64,000 bases of DNA, taken from Ricinus communis. Lineage: Eukaryota > Streptophyta > Magnoliopsida > Malpighiales > Euphorbiaceae. A program made the position numbers and the translations under genes. Below, piece by piece: positions 55,201 through 64,000 of the stretch; within the stretch, counting starts at the first letter, position 1, and each line of letters starts with the position of its first letter. Where the stretch lies: contig NC_063256.1 in the NCBI RefSeq assembly GCF_019578655.1, positions 24,600,342-24,664,341 on the forward strand. The letters run 5' to 3'. The notes below the pieces were generated by a model that was not told the origin of the DNA, did no database searches, and saw only the letters and a list, made by a program, of their open reading frames with translations.

Positions 55201-55990
55201 AGATAGAAAAATAGCAAAGCACCAAATCTCGACCTAACCACACATCAAGTCTATCAAGCAGAAGATGAGAAGGCTGAGGCTAGAATGGGCAGAAAAGACT
55301 ACAAAAGTGGTTGCTAAGCAAGTAAAAGCCAACTTCTTGGATGTAGTTGATTATCCTGACCGGTTGGTGAACATTATCCCGACCCTAAAGAAGGACATGA
55401 AATTTAAAATGTGTGTGGACTACAGGGACCTGAATAAGGCTTGCCCTAAGGATGACTTCCCCTTCCTCATATCGATGTGATAGTCGACAGTTCGGCTTCT
55501 AGTGTAATGTATTCTTTCGTAGATAGGTTCTCCGATTACAATTAGAGTATAATGGCAATCACAGATAACCTAAAGATAGCATTCATCAGATAGTGGGGTA
55601 CTTATTGCAATAAGGCTATGCCTTTTGGGTCAAAGAATGCTAGAGCAACTTAGTAGAAAATAGCCATTACCTTGTTTTATGATATGATGCATAAGGAGGT
55701 TAATGTGTACGTAGATGACATGATGGCTAAGTTTGAAACAAGGGAAGGGAATTTTTACGCTTTAGATAGGCTTCTAGGATGAGTGGAACAGTATAATCTA
55801 AGACTAAACCCTAATAAGAGTGTGTTTGGAGTAACATCAGGAAAGCTGTTAGGACACATTGTGAGTTAACAAGGGATAAAGATAGATCCTGAAAAGATTA
55901 GGGTGATTCAAGAGATGCCAGTGCCGAAGACAGAAAAGAAGTCAGAGGATTTTTAGGACGTCTACAGCATACCAGTTAGTTCATCTCCAA
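55201..55990 (+). pseudogene. reverse transcriptase of Tat-type element
   Basis: KKDMKFKMCVDYRDLNKACP with KDDFPF (55390-55470) is RT domain 1-2. After several stops come MPFGSKNARA (55617-55650) and the polymerase motif VYVDDMMAKFETREGN (55707-55755), then LNPNKSVFGVTSGKLLGHIV and GIKIDPEKIRVIQEMPVPK. Catalytic Asp residues are present but the frame has at least eight interruptions. Confidence 0.82.
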
Positions 55991-56510
55991 GCTTACAATG
56001 ATTTGTGATCCTATTTTCAAGTTTTGAGAAAACACCAACCTATTGTGTGGGATGAACGGTGTCAAAAAGCCTTTAGCAGGATTAATGATTACCTAATGAA
56101 GCCACTAGCATTAAAACTGCCAAAGGATGGGAATTCATTGATTCTTTACTTATCTCTAGAAGAGGAAGCAATAAGGGAAATGGTAGCGCAATGTGGGCCT
56201 AACGATGTGTTTGGCTATGATATGGGCTACGAGAAAGTTGGGACACTACTTTCAATCTTATAAGGTCCAAGAAATTTTAAAGATAGACCTATTGAAGTAT
56301 TTATTCGAAGCTCTGTCCCTTATGGGTAAGTTGGCTAGATGGCCAATACTTTTGACAAAGTTCGACATCGAGTACGTCATGAAAAAAGTAGTTAAAGGAA
56401 GAGTTTTAGCAGAATTCCTAGCACAAATTGCGATCGAGGGAGATGACCCTTGGGATTTGAAGTTTCCTCATAAATCTAAGGGCAATCAAGATTCAAGAAT
56501 GGAGGTTGTA
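55991..56510 (+). pseudogene. first RNase H of Tat-type element
   Basis: 56024-56263 has the connection HQPIVWDERCQKAFSRINDY and LALKLPKDGNSLILYLSLEE, which aligns by pattern with the first RNase H of Tat pol, where catalytic Asp is often replaced. 56260-56510 continues with RWPILLTKFDIEYVMKKVVK and AEFLAQ, the usual end of this domain. Confidence 0.7.
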
Positions 56511-56519
56511 CTTTGATAG

Positions 56520-56900
56520 AGCAATGAATGCAAAAGGTGCATGGTTAGAGCAGTATTGATCACATCGGAAGGTGAGATGCTGCCAATGGCCAATATATTA
56601 GACTTGAAGTTCACGAACAACATGGCATAGTATAAGGCATGTTTGTATAGGCTAGAAGCGACTATGATGGTAGGAATGAAGCATTTGATGGTCTACGGTG
56701 ACTCCATCCCGGTAATCCTACGAGCTACTAAAGAATGGAAAGTGAAGGAAGAGAGGTTGAGACTTTATGTCAACTATCTCATGACTTTCGTTTGCGATAT
56801 CTCTAATTGTTTGTTCATTCACTTGCCTAGAGATAAGAACTAGATGGTACATTTATTAGCCACTCTCTCGTCTATGTGGGACAATCTCGCACAACTCTAG
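56520..56900 (+). pseudogene. second, archaeal-type RNase H of Tat-type element
   Basis: After stops, NNMA-YKACLYRLEATMMVGM (56620-56680) and KHLMVYGDSIPVILRATKEW (56680-56745) match the pattern of the extra RNase H (NNxAEYEAxxxGL, VxGDSxLVxxQ), ending LFIHLPRDKN then LATLSSM at 56865. This domain is the marker of the Tat lineage. Confidence 0.78.
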
Positions 56901-56959
56901 ATGAAGCTATTGGAGATTGTAAAATCTAGAGTACCTTGTTACTATAGGAAAAGGATTAT

Positions 56960-57830
56960 GGATATTAAGATGGGCCTAGAAGAGAAATCCTGATTTTATG
57001 AACTGCAAAAATTCATAGAGAATAGAGAATATACAAAATAGGCAACTATAAGGGATAAGCATGCGCTACAGATTCAAGCTAGGAACTACATTAGTCACAA
57101 TAGGGTAATGTATAAGAGAATGGCAATGGAAGAAGTGCACAAAGGGGTGTTTGGGCCTCATATGAATGGCATAGTGTTGATTAGTAAAATCATTCATCAA
57201 GTCTGTTATTGCTTGATGTTGGAAAAGGATTGTATAGCTTTAGTAAGGAAATGCCATGAGTGTTAAGTATATAGTAACCTGAAGCATCTACCTTCGACAG
57301 AACTTCACAATTTAACATCTCTATGGCCTTTTGCAGCTTGGGAAATTGACATCATTGGAAAAATCAAGCCTCCCTCGAATGGATGTAGATCTAAAGTCGT
57401 GATGATTGACTATTTCTCTAAGGGTGCTGAAGCATAATCATTAACCACCATTTTGGCAAAGTAGAGGGCTAGGTTTATACGGGATCCCGCACCATATTGT
57501 AATAGGTAATTGTACAGTTCATGGGTGAGGTAGCAGATCTACTTGAGGAATACAAGATCGAACATCATAAGTCTTCTCCATACAAGCCTCAAGAAAATTA
57601 TGTAGTTGAAGCGGTTAATAAGAATTTGAAGAAGATACTCCTGAAGATGGCATGGAATTATAAGGATTGGTTATTTCACCTGCCCTTTGCACTTCGGGGG
57701 CATCAAACTACTGAACGAACATCGACGAGGGAAACATCATACTTTATAGTTTACAGAACTAAAGCGGTTCTACCGGTTAAGTTAGAACTGAAACTTATGG
57801 TAGAAGCAAACATACCAGAATATTAGTGAA
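56960..57830 (+). pseudogene. integrase of Tat-type element
   Basis: Zinc-binding region EEVHKGVFGPHMNGI then CHEC (57130-57270). The core begins WPFAAWEIDIIGKIKPPSNG and VVMIDYFSKGAEA (57325-57430). After a gap of several stops, 57521-57826 reads HHKSSPYKPQENYVVEAVNK, LHLPFALRGHQTTERTSTRE and KAVLPVKLELKL. It ends at 57824-57826. Confidence 0.82.
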
Positions 57831-57969
57831 ATGAGCAGAGAGTTAGCTCTCATCAACGAGAAGAGGATGAAGGCTTTGTATCACATGTTGTTGTATTAGA
57901 AGAGTGTAGCTAGATCATTCAATAAAATGGTGAGCTGGGAAAGATTAGAGTTGGTTACTAGTGTTGAAG

Positions 57970-59753
57970 TGTTGGGAATTGATATTAAAACATAAGGAAA
58001 GGCACAATTGAAGCAATTTAAAAAAATTTCAATTTCGACCAAGGACATCATTGATGTAAAAGTAGTCATAACAAATAAAACAAGTGAAAGATAGAGAAAA
58101 GCTTACAAAGGGAGTGTGCTGCTAATTCCAAAAACTACTTCTAGCTTTATTGATTCATAATTCTTCAAGGATGATTGATGCACTTTAAGCTACTCAAGTG
58201 ACCAACTTCTTTGGGTGATCCACATAAGCTTCTAAGCAAAGATCTCACTAAACTACTTTTAGGAGATTGAGAAGAGATGTTGGAGATTGAATGGTACTTT
58301 CAAGCAAGGGGGATGAATCAATTAATGTTATTGATTGTTTCACCTAGGGTATTCTTCTTAAGAAAATATTTTTCTTATTAAAGACATCAATCATAATTAG
58401 CTTGTCGCCCCATACACATCTCTTTCTATATAAATGACCTTTTAATCAAAGTCCTTAAAGGTTTAGGATTCCTAGAAAATCCTAACTTACTTTAAGCTGG
58501 ATTGTGTTATCCTAAATGCACTTTCTATATATATATGGCATTCATAGGCACATTATACAAGGCCCATTAGCTCTTAGTTAATTAACCTTTTATTAGGCCC
58601 AATATATATGAGCTTAAGCCTAATTTTTAAGCCTCATTTTAATCCTCAATTAAAGCCTATTTTTGTTTGAATCAAGAGGTTCCAAATATATTACGGATTT
58701 TGAATTAAACTCCTCTAATTCAATGTTAATTCTCTAATTTAACTGAATCCATATTCATAGATTAAGATTGGCATTTAGCAATGCCTCATGATCACCCAAA
58801 TGTGCAGGAATGATTAAAGTGCTTTAATTAACTTATGTAGTGAATAATCATACAATGTAATTCTATCCTTTCATTGTACTTTTATCCCAATTGATTCATA
58901 AAGTATGGATGCAAGTGTTAACTCTACAGTTGAACCAATCATATTTTTCTTGACAATTTCGTATAACATTATTGAATAAGATCTATGAAACACTTTTTAT
59001 AATCTTCATTCATACAACCTTCGCCAAGGATCTCAATGTTAAAGCATATCCAGAATCATCAAGATAAGGTCCCATGACATATTACCTTGGGCAATAATGT
59101 CTTAATTGATAACTTAAAATCTACATATGATTTTTACTATATCTAATGGCTATCCCTTGAGCACTTCATGGATAGGAGGATATAAGATAATATTAAAGTA
59201 TAAGAATCCTCATATAAGATAATACATTGTTATCTTAAGTCTAAGGATTAGTCTTACATGATTGTCATAAGAGTATTGTCTATAGACACTCGAGGTAAAT
59301 TCCATATAGACTACTAAGTGGGGTCATGTTCAATGAACTTGTTCTTGAAGCACTCATATGCTTATCTCGGAGTCCCTATTCCTCAACTCTATGAGATATA
59401 TTGCCTATTTCATAAGTAAATGATATCACATTATGGTAGTCTTGAGCATTTGATTAATATCCACAGATCAATATCTAATTCTTAATCATACATTGACTAT
59501 GAACAAAGTTTAGGAATGTATGTAATGAGAACCTCATCATTATAAACTTGCTTTACAATCTCTTTTACATTTGTGTTTACATTCCATGGTGTTCATCTCT
59601 AATAGTTTAGATTATTTCTTGATAATACCATGACTACTCCTACCACTAAGAGACGAGCAATGCCTTCAATATAATTGTATGCCATCAATAGTGATGTACA
59701 AATTAACATAGATCATCTAACAACTTCTTATCCTTATGGCATAGTCTAACAAC
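57970..59753 (-). repeat. LTR of a copia-like or LARD element
   Basis: Bounded by tgttgggaattg at 57970 and agtctaaca at 59753, so the minus strand reads TGTTAGACTATGCC...CAATTCCCAACA. Just beyond, accacccacttgt at 59754-59766 is a polypurine tract in minus-strand sense. AT-rich, with no protein. It seems to have entered the end of the Tat-type element. No second LTR is seen. Confidence 0.5.
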
Positions 59754-61320
59754 CACCCACTTGTACTAAAGCACTATCAAAGCCAATCACCATGGTATCC
59801 AATACCAAACTCCTTCTTATGATGATGTTCTTGCTAAGTCAAAATACTTTATTGGAAGATTAACTTTTTTATCCTCAATGGATATTTGTTTTATCTTTAT
59901 ATTTTACTAATAAGTCATTTATTGGCATGCTTTAATATAATATTTTAGATCACAGATGAGACCTTGGTTCTTTGAAAATGGTTCTATTGTCTATCTAACT
60001 CTTCAAATCAACAATACTAAAGAACCACACCTTATTCTTTGAAAGTATTAAAGATCCAAATATCTCTCATATATTGCTTAAATATAATGAGATGTATTCT
60101 ATGTGATTCACAATCAACATCTAGAATAACCATAAAGTCTAGTACATGACATGACATATGTATATAATAGAATATTATGCTTTCGTATAAATTATTCTGT
60201 TAATCACTTCTTTCTCAATGAGTGTTTAAAGCACATTTCTTTGGGAAAAGATATGGCATGAGACATTGGCAATAATCTTTCTTTGATTCTTCCATGTTAA
60301 ACCTTTTAACATATATGTCTATGTACATGAAGTTTAGAACATTCATGCAGTTTGAAGCATCTATCTCTATAGATCTCAATTCTAGAAAGTAAATTGCATG
60401 TTCTAACTCTTTATGGATTTATAAGCCTTGGGAGACTGATGATAAAAGATATGTCACTTTCCTTTTATCTATATGTCCACAACATACAATATTAGGAAAC
60501 ATTATTATACTCCTAATAACCCCTTCATATACACTTGTTTTATTCTATTTAGATTGATACTTATAATTACATTACTAATCAACCCTTTGATTAAGTATGT
60601 AACTTATTAAGTTTTCTTTGCTCAACCTTTAGGCAAAGAATTCCATATTAGTTTTTCTCAAAAAATACTCACTTGCACCTTAATGAATCTTATCCATTTA
60701 GATGGGTCCGCCACAATCTTCACTTAGTTAAACAATATGGTATCTACAATATAATTTATGGCTCGATGCCAACTCAAAGAATTAATATCAAACATTAGTT
60801 CTTAATGTAGTAGTCTCATCAACAATGAGATATAATTACATATTCCATAAGAGATCTCTATTTCTTGTAAATATATTGTATCCTACTAAATACTAAATAT
60901 TATGTATATGATTAGCTTAAGGTTGTGTATCTTATGTTAAGCATCTTCAAGCTTTTTTCCATTTTAATATTAGTTTATTTATCTTGATCTCCATCAAGAT
61001 CTATCAAACTCCCTTTGCTTATTTGAAAATACTCCTTCTCTTAAAAGACAACAAATCCCAAACAAACACTTTTGTTTCAAGAGTATGATAGTGTTGATAT
61101 CCTAAAACCCTTTTGGATATCTGTTATCATTAGAAATCGGAGACTATAGTTATATAAAGCCCAATGATAAGAAGGTATAGTTGGCTGCAGAATTGAAAGA
61201 CGAAAAGGAACTGTAAACTCGACCCTTAGGGAAATTGCCCAAAGAAATAATAATAAAATAATAAATATTAAAATGAGCAAAAATGCTATGAAATAATGGT
61301 GAGAGGTATATAAGATTGCA
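59754..61320 (-). other. AT-rich sequence, probable degenerate internal region
   Basis: Follows the putative polypurine tract. Stops are frequent in all frames and no domain is recognised. It may be the non-coding internal part of the element whose LTR lies at 57970-59753. Confidence 0.35.
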
Positions 61321-62145
61321 CTCATATGGGCTCAGCTTAAGCTCACGCTAGGCTATCCAGGTAGTGAGCAACCTGCGACCTCACCCGCACCTAAGGTGAG
61401 CTTGTGCAAATTCAGCCTAAACCCGTGACACTGTGACGTGTACACGCGCGAGTTGAGTAGTTGACCTAGGATCATGGGCTCTGCATCTGACCTTGCGAAT
61501 GCTCATCTCTGAGGTCGTGCACCTCCAGCCTAAGCTCACGTGTGGCCTCGCTATGACTTCATGGGAGCTCAGTTTGGACAGAGGAAAGCTCTTAGCTGAC
61601 GTGTCGCTCATCCATTGGCTGGCAGGTTTAGACGGGATTTTTCCATCCAATAAGGGCATAACACTTGGCAAACCCTATAAAAGACAAAGGGGAACTTTAT
61701 GTCAAGGGTTGGGATTTGAAATTAGTGTCAAAAAATCAAAGTTTTGGAAGAAAAAAGAGTTTTTGAAAGGCTTTCTAAAAAAAGAGTTTTTGGAAGGCTT
61801 TCTTCAAAAGACAAAACTCAAAAAATAATCATTTTTCTTTAGGCAATCTTTCTTTGAGCAAGGTTATTGCATTTTTCTTTTTGAATTTTGGGAAGATTAA
61901 TTCGTTCTCAAAGAAAAACAAAGGTAGCCACTTAAGGCCAAAATATTATTCTCGCATTCATCACATCTAAATTTTGTCAATTTTCTTATGTTTTGTTTAT
62001 TTAGTTTATTTATTATTATTGTCTATTTGCTTTATCCCATGCATCATCATTTCTAATTTTCCACCCACGCACATGTTTCTTTTTCCATATAAAAGTCTTA
62101 TTTGAAATAAGTTTTGCCATTTTTCATTTCTGCCATCTTCTGGGT
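61321..62145 (+). other. promoter-like sequence with TATA box, possible LTR fragment
   Basis: Contains accctataaaagacaaagg with a TATA box at 61674-61683, then a purine-rich stretch of about 110 bp with a direct repeat of gagtttttgaaggctttct-type sequence (61748-61805). Upstream, tctcacg/gctcacg motifs recur (61334, 61531). Could be the U3-R of an LTR, perhaps of the Tat-type element; no matching copy in the window. Confidence 0.4.
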
Positions 62146-62665
62146 AGGTTGAGCTCGCACGAGTTTAGACTCTGCTCATGCGAGGTCAACCCTTTTTGCC
62201 ATATTTTTCCTATCATTTTATTTATATGCCTCTATGTTTAGATTGAAATGAGGTCGTTTAATGGCCATAAGGACCTGAACCATTAAGCTCACGCGAGGTC
62301 ATACTTTGCACGCACGAGGTCAGGTAGCCTAAGGGCTTAAACCAATGTCGTTAGCCCTTAGAGTCGTGTTTGGTATGTTCCAAGTACTGGCTCTAAGCGC
62401 GTGCGATGTCACCCTCTGCTCGTGCTAGTCTAGTGACCATTTGAACCCAAACAGAGACTCCTAGGGTTAAACGACACTGTATTGATCATGGGTAGAGTTT
62501 ACGGTTTCACCTCGCGCGAGCTTAGCTTATGCTCGCATAAGTTCACTCTCTCTCTCTCCCTCAGTAAATGGGTTAGCTTCAAAATGACGCTGTGAGCCCC
62601 CCTCCATGTCCTGAGGGATTAACCTCGCGCGAGCTCAACCTGTACTCACACGAGGTCAGCCTTTG
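62145..62665. repeat. degenerate tandem array, ~112-bp period, CTCGCGCGAG core
   Basis: Paired motifs of the form gctc-cgcgag-gtca recur at about 62151, 62285, 62398, 62510 and 62622. The last three intervals are 112-113 bp and the first is 134 bp. The best copies contain the self-complementary ctcgcgcgag (62513-62522, 62625-62634). Sequence between the motifs is only loosely conserved. Confidence 0.6.
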
Positions 62666-62845
62666 TGACGAGACAGAAAATATTCTTTTAAAATTATTTA
62701 AGTCAGTTACTCTTATTCTTATTTAAGTTTATTCCTTCCTACTTTAATTAAATTGTCTGTCTAGTTAACTTGCTTCATTGTGCTTTTAATTTTAACCCCT
62801 AAATGCAAAGTAGTTAGCCTATGGAGGTCCGCCCCCCGAGAAGGA

Positions 62846-63470
62846 TGATGTGCATCATTTTATACATGTTTATATGCCCAATTGTTTACATTTTTGTGCA
62901 TAGTTATCTTATTTTATGCTAGAATCACATGTGTTTTGGTTCCTTTCATGTTTCAGGTCATTATCGATGGACATTATCAGTAATCAAGGGAAATATGCGC
63001 AATTACAGACCAGAATCCATCAAAATTAAGGAAGGACTAACATTCCAAGGTTGAGCACGGCCTAAACTCTGGCCGTGCTGAACCATCACCTCTTGACCCT
63101 CAAGAGTGCCATTTTGGCATGGTTTTTGAAGCCACCACGGCCTCCACCACGGCCCGTGGTGGCTCAGCACCAGCGAGGGCATGATTAGGAAGAAGCCTTA
63201 AGTTGTGGGACGTGGAGGTCCAGCACAGCCTGGACTCTACCCGTGCTAATCAGCACGGGCTTGACCACGGCCGTGCTGAGAGATTTATATAGGCAAATGC
63301 GATTTATTGAGTTAGGGTTCGATTTTCTGACTTGATTTCACATATATATGCATAAGCCATCTTTTCCTAAACTTCAATACTTAGCTTCAGGAGACCATTT
63401 CACCTATTGAAGGAAGGATTACATTGGTTTTAACATCAAATTGAAGATCAAGAGGAGATTTGGTGCATTG
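62846..63470 (+). repeat. LTR family 6, 3' truncated
   Basis: tgatgtgcatcattttatac matches 43272 onward, and agaatcacatgtgttttgg matches the interrupted site of the family 5a element. TATA-like tttatatagg at 63284-63293. A GC hairpin lies at 63054-63079, with more GC palindromes to 63280. Similarity ends near 63470. Confidence 0.8.
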
Positions 63471-64000
63471 GTAGGCTCTTTATGCAACCTATACCTAAGG
63501 CAGTGAACCTACTGAGCCTCAGCACTAGGAGTATCAAGGTCGATCCTCGAGATCGGTGAACCTAGAGTTACTACTGTTTGCTATGTTATCTAGTCTGAAA
63601 TAGGGTGTGAAAGTTCTAACGTACCAGCTAATGGTTATGAGTGCAAATAAGTAAATGAAGAACAATGGATAATCAAAAGACAATTGTAAAGAGAGAAACA
63701 AACCCAAAAGGGAGCCTAAGTGATGGAATTCTAAAGATGGATTTTATGGATTGCCGATCTTGCTTACCCATGCCTAAATCCTGAATTGAATCCTAAAGTT
63801 TGTCTTGATCTTCAATTCGATGTTGGAACAAGTGAAATCCCTCATTCAATTGATGAAATTGATCTCTCAAGGTCTACAATTGAGGTATAGGAAAACAATT
63901 GATTAAGTGTGTGTCTTGGAATTGAGTCCAAAAATCGTCTCTCCTCCAAAAGAACTCAAAATTGCCTATATAGTTGATTCAGCATGGCCGGAGTCCAAAT
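63471..64000 (-). repeat. LTR of the Athila-like / family 6 group, minus orientation
   Basis: tgcaacctatacctaaggca matches the U5 end of the Athila-like LTR at 11640-11665, and the sequence continues in minus orientation to the window edge (actactgtttgctatgttatc). It abuts the plus-strand LTR head to head. Confidence 0.75.

Larger units (their letters stand above)
51998..57830 (+). mobile_element. Tat/Ogre-type Ty3/gypsy element, heavily decayed
   Basis: Plus-strand order is gag, protease, RT, RNase H, a second archaeal-type RNase H, integrase. Dual RNases H are the hallmark of the Tat lineage. Dozens of stops and frameshifts suggest it is one of the oldest layers here. The 5' LTR and primer site are lost in the gap; the 3' LTR is not recognised. 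Confidence 0.82.

Noticed and set aside
58000..61300. A possible host gene or intron in the AT-rich stretch
   Set aside because: No coding exon, splice pattern or conserved protein was found; LTR-like ends at 57970 and 59753 explain more.
61493..61828. 111-codon open frame overlapping a TATA box
   Set aside because: The TATA box at 61674 lies inside it, the C-terminus is a low-complexity Lys/Phe repeat, and no homologue comes to mind.
1..64000. CRISPR arrays, bacterial operons, tRNA genes
   Set aside because: Nothing with direct repeats and unique spacers, no tRNA cloverleaf, and no prokaryotic gene order. The tRNA-like matches are retrotransposon primer sites of 13-17 bases only.

Overview
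This is a 64-kb piece of plant nuclear DNA, almost certainly from a eudicot repeat-rich region. I see no host protein-coding gene, tRNA or CRISPR. Nearly every interpretable base belongs to LTR retrotransposons inserted into one another. The rest is one endogenous pararetrovirus fragment, two decayed rDNA fragments and two tandem arrays. Plant origin follows from the iMet and Asp tRNA primer sites, chromodomain integrases, an Athila-like gag-pro, a Tat-type pol with two RNases H, a Caulimoviridae-like reverse transcriptase, and rRNA fragments that match remembered plant 18S/25S sequence. I cannot name the species.

Layout. 1-6039: minus-strand Ty3/gypsy chromovirus (CRM-like), its 3' end off the window, 5' LTR at 5033-6039. 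It sits in the 3' LTR of a minus-strand, non-autonomous Athila-like element (6045-12619 plus 22054-22427) that encodes only gag and protease. The 5' LTR of that element is split by a complete Tekay-like chromovirus at 12620-22053 with a perfect GGAAC target duplication. 22428-24465 continues directly into the 3' internal region of a second Athila-like copy, so one LTR serves two internal regions. 24466-28239 is a scrambled, partly palindromic Tekay-like remnant. 28248-29519 is the pararetrovirus fragment. 29520-30878 is a plus-strand LTR, 30879-34096 a minus-strand chromovirus lacking most of RT, RNase H and integrase, 34141-34646 an 18S rRNA fragment, and 34647-35640 a minus-strand LTR. 35690-40900 is a third Athila-like copy that also carries a long extra ORF. 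40898-41745 is a GC-rich minisatellite, 41746-42857 unclassified, and 42858-43270 the 3' end of a 25S rRNA gene. 43272-51497 is a plus-strand LTR split by a complete non-autonomous element at 43359-50381 (target duplication CCTGT), which itself holds a solo LTR (GTAAA). 51498-51997 is a 500-N gap. 51998-57830 is a decayed Tat/Ogre-type element, 57970-59753 a copia-like LTR, 59754-62845 AT-rich sequence and a repeat array, and 62846-64000 two head-to-head LTRs.

How the parts relate. All pol genes are broken by stops, frameshifts or deletions, so nothing here looks able to move alone. The Athila-like and LTR-5 families lack RT and integrase and must have depended on proteins supplied in trans. 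Two Athila-like copies share the same two in-frame TAG codons, while their private stops are C-to-T changes (mostly CAG to TAG), as expected from decay of methylated cytosine. The most interesting items are those shared stops, the extra ORF downstream of gag-pro, a heat-shock-element-like array upstream of a TATA box in one LTR, and covarying GC-rich hairpins in the U3 of three LTR families.
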